A stretch of 9,639 nucleotides of DNA, from assembly GCA_027311205.1 (NCBI GenBank), contig DAICZI010000039.1, forward strand, positions 1 through 9,639. The letters are read 5' to 3'. The notes under the pieces were generated by a model. The model saw nothing but the letters and a program-made list of their open reading frames with translations. It made no database searches and had not been told where the DNA came from. The translations under genes and the position numbers were made by a program. Shown piece by piece: positions 7,314 to 9,639 of the stretch. This stretch comes from Beijerinckiaceae bacterium (GTDB lineage Bacteria; Pseudomonadota; Alphaproteobacteria; Rhizobiales; Beijerinckiaceae). Within the stretch, counting starts at the first letter, position 1. Each line of letters starts with the position of its first letter.

Positions 7314-7339
7314 AGCGGCGTCGCGCCAGATGCGCCGCT
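7314..7339. repeat. 7-bp inverted repeat downstream of the aminotransferase gene
   Basis: AGCGGCG (7314-7320) and CGCCGCT (7333-7339) flank a 12-nt loop about 118 nt past the aminotransferase stop. On the minus strand a C-rich run, not a T-run, follows, so an intrinsic terminator is not supported. It may still form an mRNA 3'-end hairpin. Confidence 0.25.
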
Positions 7340-7456
7340 TTCCAGTTTTCCGCATGGGCACCACGCCCTGATCGGCCAACGCAAGATTTGCTGTCGACTC
7401 CACAAGCCCCCGATGCGCTGGGTGCAACGTCCGGCATGCAACCAAACTCGTCCCCC

Positions 7457-8347
7457 TTACCCGCCGCCAATCCGCCCATGGGCATAATCCCAATAGAGCG
7501 CGCGGGCCTGGGCCATCGTGGGGCCTGGTTGCAGGGCGCGTTCGCCTATGCGGGTGACGGGCACCACTTTGGAGAAATTGCCGGTGGCGAAAATCTCGTC
7601 GGCTCCAAAGAAATCCTGGGGCAACAGTGTGGCCTCAACCACCTCGCGCCCGGCGGCGCGCAGCAGTTTCAGCACGCGGGCTCTGGTGATGCCGGAAAGG
7701 AATGTGCCATTGGCGGCGGGAGTCATCACCACGCCGTCCTTCACCATGAACACGTTGGAATTAGCCAGTTCCGCGACATGGCCGAGCATGTCGCAGACCA
7801 GCGCATTGTCGAAGCCGCGCGAGGCGGCCTCGTGCAGGGCCCGCGCGTTGTTAGGATAAAGACAGCCGGCCTTGGCGTCGGTGGGGGCGGTTTCCGGCGT
7901 TGGTTTGCGGAACGGCGACAGGGTCACCGAAAAGCCCTTGGGCACCGGCATCGCCGCCTCGTAGAGGCAGAGGCAAAACCGCGTGGTTTCGGGATCAAAC
8001 TTGACACCGCCGCCGACGCTGCCAACCTCGGCCCAATACATCGGTCGCACATAAAGCGCGGTCTTGCCGTCAAAATGGCTGAGGCCTTCGTGCGCCAAAG
8101 CCATGAGTTCAGCCTCGCTCATCAAGGGTTTCAGCAACATGGCGCGGGCCGAGCGGTTGACACGGGCCATGTGCATGTCGAGATCGGGGCAAACGCCCTC
8201 AAACACCCGCCCGCCATCAAACACCATCGAGCCCAGCCAGGCCGCATGAGTGCGCGGCCCCATGATGGCGATGTTGCCTTCCTGCCAGGCTCCATCAAAA
8301 TAGGTCCAGGTGCGCGAATAGGTCTGGCTGGAGGGAAGGAGCGGCAT
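7457..8347 (-). CDS. Branched-chain amino acid aminotransferase-like class IV PLP enzyme
   Basis: Fold-type IV pyridoxal-phosphate aminotransferase of 296 residues, most like IlvE, which interconverts Val/Leu/Ile with their 2-oxo acids using glutamate. The PLP lysine is probably Lys159 in TDAKAGCLYPNNARA, and Glu193 in HVAELANSNVF is the expected acid contacting the cofactor; both fall at the same numbers as in E. coli IlvE from recall. The substrate-carboxylate motif YVRP (99-102) and VFEG (48-51) near the N-terminus also match IlvE rather than D-amino-acid aminotransferase or ADC lyase. The phosphate-binding segment FLSGITR (216-222) is present. Start ATG 8347 has only a modest GCAGG ribosome site. 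A possible promoter lies at 8383-8411. It is separated by 301 bp from hyuA and so is probably not part of that operon. Many alphaproteobacteria carry several IlvE paralogues, so its in vivo substrate is uncertain. Confidence 0.9.
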   Translation of the reverse strand: MPLLPSSQTYSRTWTYFDGAWQEGNIAIMGPRTHAAWLGSMVFDGGRVFEGVCPDLDMHMARVNRSARAMLLKPLMSEAELMALAHEGLSHFDGKTALYVRPMYWAEVGSVGGGVKFDPETTRFCLCLYEAAMPVPKGFSVTLSPFRKPTPETAPTDAKAGCLYPNNARALHEAASRGFDNALVCDMLGHVAELANSNVFMVKDGVVMTPAANGTFLSGITRARVLKLLRAAGREVVEATLLPQDFFGADEIFATGNFSKVVPVTRIGERALQPGPTMAQARALYWDYAHGRIGGG

Positions 8348-8382
8348 TGGTCAAGCCTGCGATTCGGGGACGTGAAGCGGCT

Positions 8383-8411
8383 ACTCTATCTGTCTGCCGG
8401 GGTTGCGCCAA
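8383..8411 (-). promoter_or_regulatory. Possible promoter of the aminotransferase gene
   Basis: On the minus strand TTGGCG (8411-8406) is followed after 17 bp by TAGAGT (8388-8383), each four of six to sigma70 consensus. Transcription would start about 30 nt before the ATG at 8347. Moderate matches only. Confidence 0.3.
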
Positions 8412-8472
8412 GCGCGCCATCACCGCGCATCATTGAAGCGCCGCCGAGGACCGTTGGGATGCAGTTTTTTCA

Positions 8473-8510
8473 CAAACCTGTTCCCCGCGCGCAAACCTAT
8501 TCCCCGCGCG
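8473..8510. repeat. 19-bp tandem duplication spanning the gpsA stop codon
   Basis: CAAACCTGTTCCCCGCGCG (8473-8491) is followed directly by CAAACCTATTCCCCGCGCG (8492-8510), differing at one base. The second unit holds the last gpsA codons and its TAG stop (8499-8497); in the first unit the same position reads CAG. The duplication therefore lies at and just past the gene's 3' end and leaves the protein end intact. Confidence 0.85.
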
Positions 8511-9480
8511 ATGGACGGGCCAGCAGGGCGGTTATCGCCTCGGCCACGCTGGTTCGCCCCTGCAAAATCCCATCCACCGCGAAGGTAATTGGCATGTCAA
8601 CGCCGCGCGCGCGCGCCAGATCGGCCAATATGCTGGCTGTGAAGGCCCCTTCGGCGAGGTGGGCGGGTGGTGGCCCGCCGCGCCCCAAAGCCTCGCCAAA
8701 GGCAAAATTTCGTGATTTTCCGGGCTGGCACGTGAGCACGAGATCACCAAGGCCCGAAAGGCCGGTCAAGGTCTCCGGCCTTGCGCCAAAGGCCCGGCCA
8801 AAGCGGGCGAGTTCGGCAAAGCCACGGGCAATCAGCGCGGCATTGGCGCTGGCCCCCAGCCCGCGCCCTGCCGCCATGCCGCAGGCAAGCGCCAGCACGT
8901 TCTTGGCCGCGCCACCAATCTCGACGCCACGTAGATCGGTCGAATGATACAGGCGAAACCACGGCGCGCCGAGGTCGGCGCGGCATTGGTAAAACAGCGC
9001 CGCTTCAGCGCAGGCCAGCGTCACGGCGGTCGGCAGGCCCGCCGCCACGTCTTCGGCAAAGCTTGGGCCGGAGAGCACCGCCAGCGGCGTTGCGGGCAGA
9101 TAATAGCTTGCAATATCCGAGAGGAACGCGCCGCTGCCGCGCTCGATGCCCTTGGCGCAGATCACCAAAGGCACGCCTTGCGGCAGAAACATCGCTAGGG
9201 CTTCGGCAATGCCGCGCAGGGCCTGCGCCGGTATCGCGGCGACGACCAGGCGGGCGGCGGCCAGCGCTGCCAGATCGGGCGTCGCGCGGATGCTGGCGGG
9301 CAGCGCAACGCCAGGCAGATGGGCGCGGTTTTCATGGGTGGCATTGAGCGCTGCGGCGGCGTCAGGATCGCGCGCCCATAGGGTCACCGCCCGTCCATTG
9401 CGCGCGGCCAGAAGGGCCAGCGCCGTGCCCCACGCCCAGCCCCCCAAAACCCCGATCTCAGCCACCGCGACCTCAGACAT
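8497..9480 (-). CDS. gpsA: Glycerol-3-phosphate dehydrogenase [NAD(P)+]
   Basis: Cytoplasmic enzyme of 327 residues that reduces dihydroxyacetone phosphate to sn-glycerol 3-phosphate for phospholipid synthesis. Family marks: the N-terminal Rossmann strand [14 protein letters not shown] (9-22), ICAKGIE with Lys110, [17 protein letters not shown] (136-152), the probable catalytic Lys193 in [22 protein letters not shown] (241-251) and SRNFAFG (256-262). Length is close to normal. The middle glycine of the usual GxGxxG loop (GGGAWG or GAGAWG in relatives) is Trp15 here, which should crowd the cofactor pyrophosphate; all other motifs look intact. Start ATG 9480 is preceded by AAGGCGGAG at suitable spacing. 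The upstream tsaD frame overlaps the first 97 bp. The tsaD-gpsA pairing is common in alphaproteobacteria. The stop lies in a tandem duplication. Identification is firm; full activity is less so. Confidence 0.95.
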   Translation of the reverse strand: MSEVAVAEIGVLGGWAWGTALALLAARNGRAVTLWARDPDAAAALNATHENRAHLPGVALPASIRATPDLAALAAARLVVAAIPAQALRGIAEALAMFLPQGVPLVICAKGIERGSGAFLSDIASYYLPATPLAVLSGPSFAEDVAAGLPTAVTLACAEAALFYQCRADLGAPWFRLYHSTDLRGVEIGGAAKNVLALACGMAAGRGLGASANAALIARGFAELARFGRAFGARPETLTGLSGLGDLVLTCQPGKSRNFAFGEALGRGGPPPAHLAEGAFTASILADLARARGVDMPITFAVDGILQGRTSVAEAITALLARPSRGE

Positions 9481-9639
9481 GGGCGCTCCGCCTTGCCATG
9501 ATGGATTGCCTCGCTTTGTCGATCGAGCGGCCAGCGCGGGCGCGCCGGAGCTGAAAGCTCGTCGGCAAGCCCCAGCCGCAGCCGCTCGATGCCGGCCCAG
9601 GCAATCATCGCGCCATTATCGGTGCAAAGCTCCAGCGGC
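9384..9639 (-). CDS. tsaD: tRNA N6-adenosine threonylcarbamoyltransferase, C-terminal end (5' part outside window)
   Basis: Only the last part of TsaD (Gcp/YgjD family) is visible; the whole enzyme transfers threonylcarbamoyl to A37 of ANN-decoding tRNAs. The recognisable stretch is [16 protein letters not shown], whose CTDNGAMIA motif carries a conserved metal/nucleotide-site Asp-Asn, followed by IERLRLG and the near-terminal RPRWPLD. In relatives the protein normally ends some 5 to 20 residues after RPRWPL. Here the frame stays open for 45 residues beyond RPRWPLD, to a stop at 9384, and overlaps gpsA by 97 bp. The extra stretch is Arg/Trp/Gly-rich and looks like a shadow of gpsA. Either the protein has an extended tail or a one-base shift after RWPLD hides an earlier end, such as the TGA at 9475-9473 in another frame. 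Gene identity is clear; the 3' end is not. Confidence 0.85.
   Translation of the reverse strand, partial: PLELCTDNGAMIAWAGIERLRLGLADELSAPARPRWPLDRQSEAIHHGKAERPCLRSRWLRSGFWGAGRGARRWPFWPRAMDGR

Larger units (their letters stand above)
7156..7456. other. Intergenic region between the aminotransferase gene and hyuA
   Basis: This 301-bp spacer lies after the aminotransferase stop and before the hyuA start. It contains the candidate hyuA promoter and a GC-rich inverted repeat. Short open frames cross it, but their translations are Arg/Ser/Ala-rich, show no family motif and run into flanking genes; I see no supportable gene. Confidence 0.6.

Noticed and set aside
7222..7493. Short minus-strand open frames in the spacer before hyuA, as a possible small protein
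   Set aside because: They overlap the aminotransferase 3' end or the promoter region, are rich in Arg/Ser/Ala, and carry no convincing start or motif.
6770..8947. Plus-strand open frame of 725 codons opposite hyuA, the aminotransferase gene and gpsA
   Set aside because: It crosses three well-supported minus-strand genes and their spacers, and its translation has no family motif. Long antisense frames are usual in GC-rich DNA.

Overview
The window is GC-rich and all of its real genes read on the minus strand, so the map is best read from high to low coordinates. The base composition, the tsaD-gpsA adjacency and the protein styles (uronate-dehydrogenase-like SDR, FOXRED1-like oxidoreductase, Tat-exported sugar-binding protein) suggest an alphaproteobacterium, perhaps of the Rhizobiales or Rhodospirillales type. 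This is inferred from sequence style; there is no phylogenetic marker in the window strong enough to name a genus.

Right part (about 9639 to 7457): the 3' end of tsaD (tRNA t6A synthesis) runs into gpsA (glycerol-3-phosphate dehydrogenase). An IlvE-like class IV aminotransferase follows after a spacer of about 150 bp. These are housekeeping or amino-acid genes. Three things stand out here: the tsaD frame stays open 97 bp into gpsA, GpsA has Trp in place of the middle glycine of its NAD-binding GxGxxG loop, and a 19-bp tandem duplication lies across the gpsA stop codon.

Middle (7456 to 7156): about 300 bp without a convincing gene. It holds a possible minus-strand promoter for the next operon and a GC-rich inverted repeat.

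Left part (7155 to 1): a catabolic and uptake cluster in the order hyuA, hyuB, FAD-dependent oxidoreductase, uronate-dehydrogenase-like SDR, sugar-type ABC-transporter binding protein (cut by the window edge). hyuA and hyuB are 4 bp apart. hyuB and the oxidoreductase overlap in a GTGA, so these three are surely one translationally coupled operon. The SDR and the binding protein follow after 164- and 196-bp spacers, the second of which holds a good FadR/GntR-type operator match over a possible promoter.

Taken together, the left cluster looks like a pathway that imports a small polar compound with a sugar-type binding protein, opens a cyclic amide with ATP (HyuA/HyuB), oxidises an amine C-N bond (FAD enzyme) and oxidises a sugar or sugar acid (SDR). 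The substrate cannot be read from sequence. A conjugate of an amino acid and a sugar, or two parallel substrates, are the main ideas. I see no RNA genes, CRISPR arrays, insertion sequences or phage genes.
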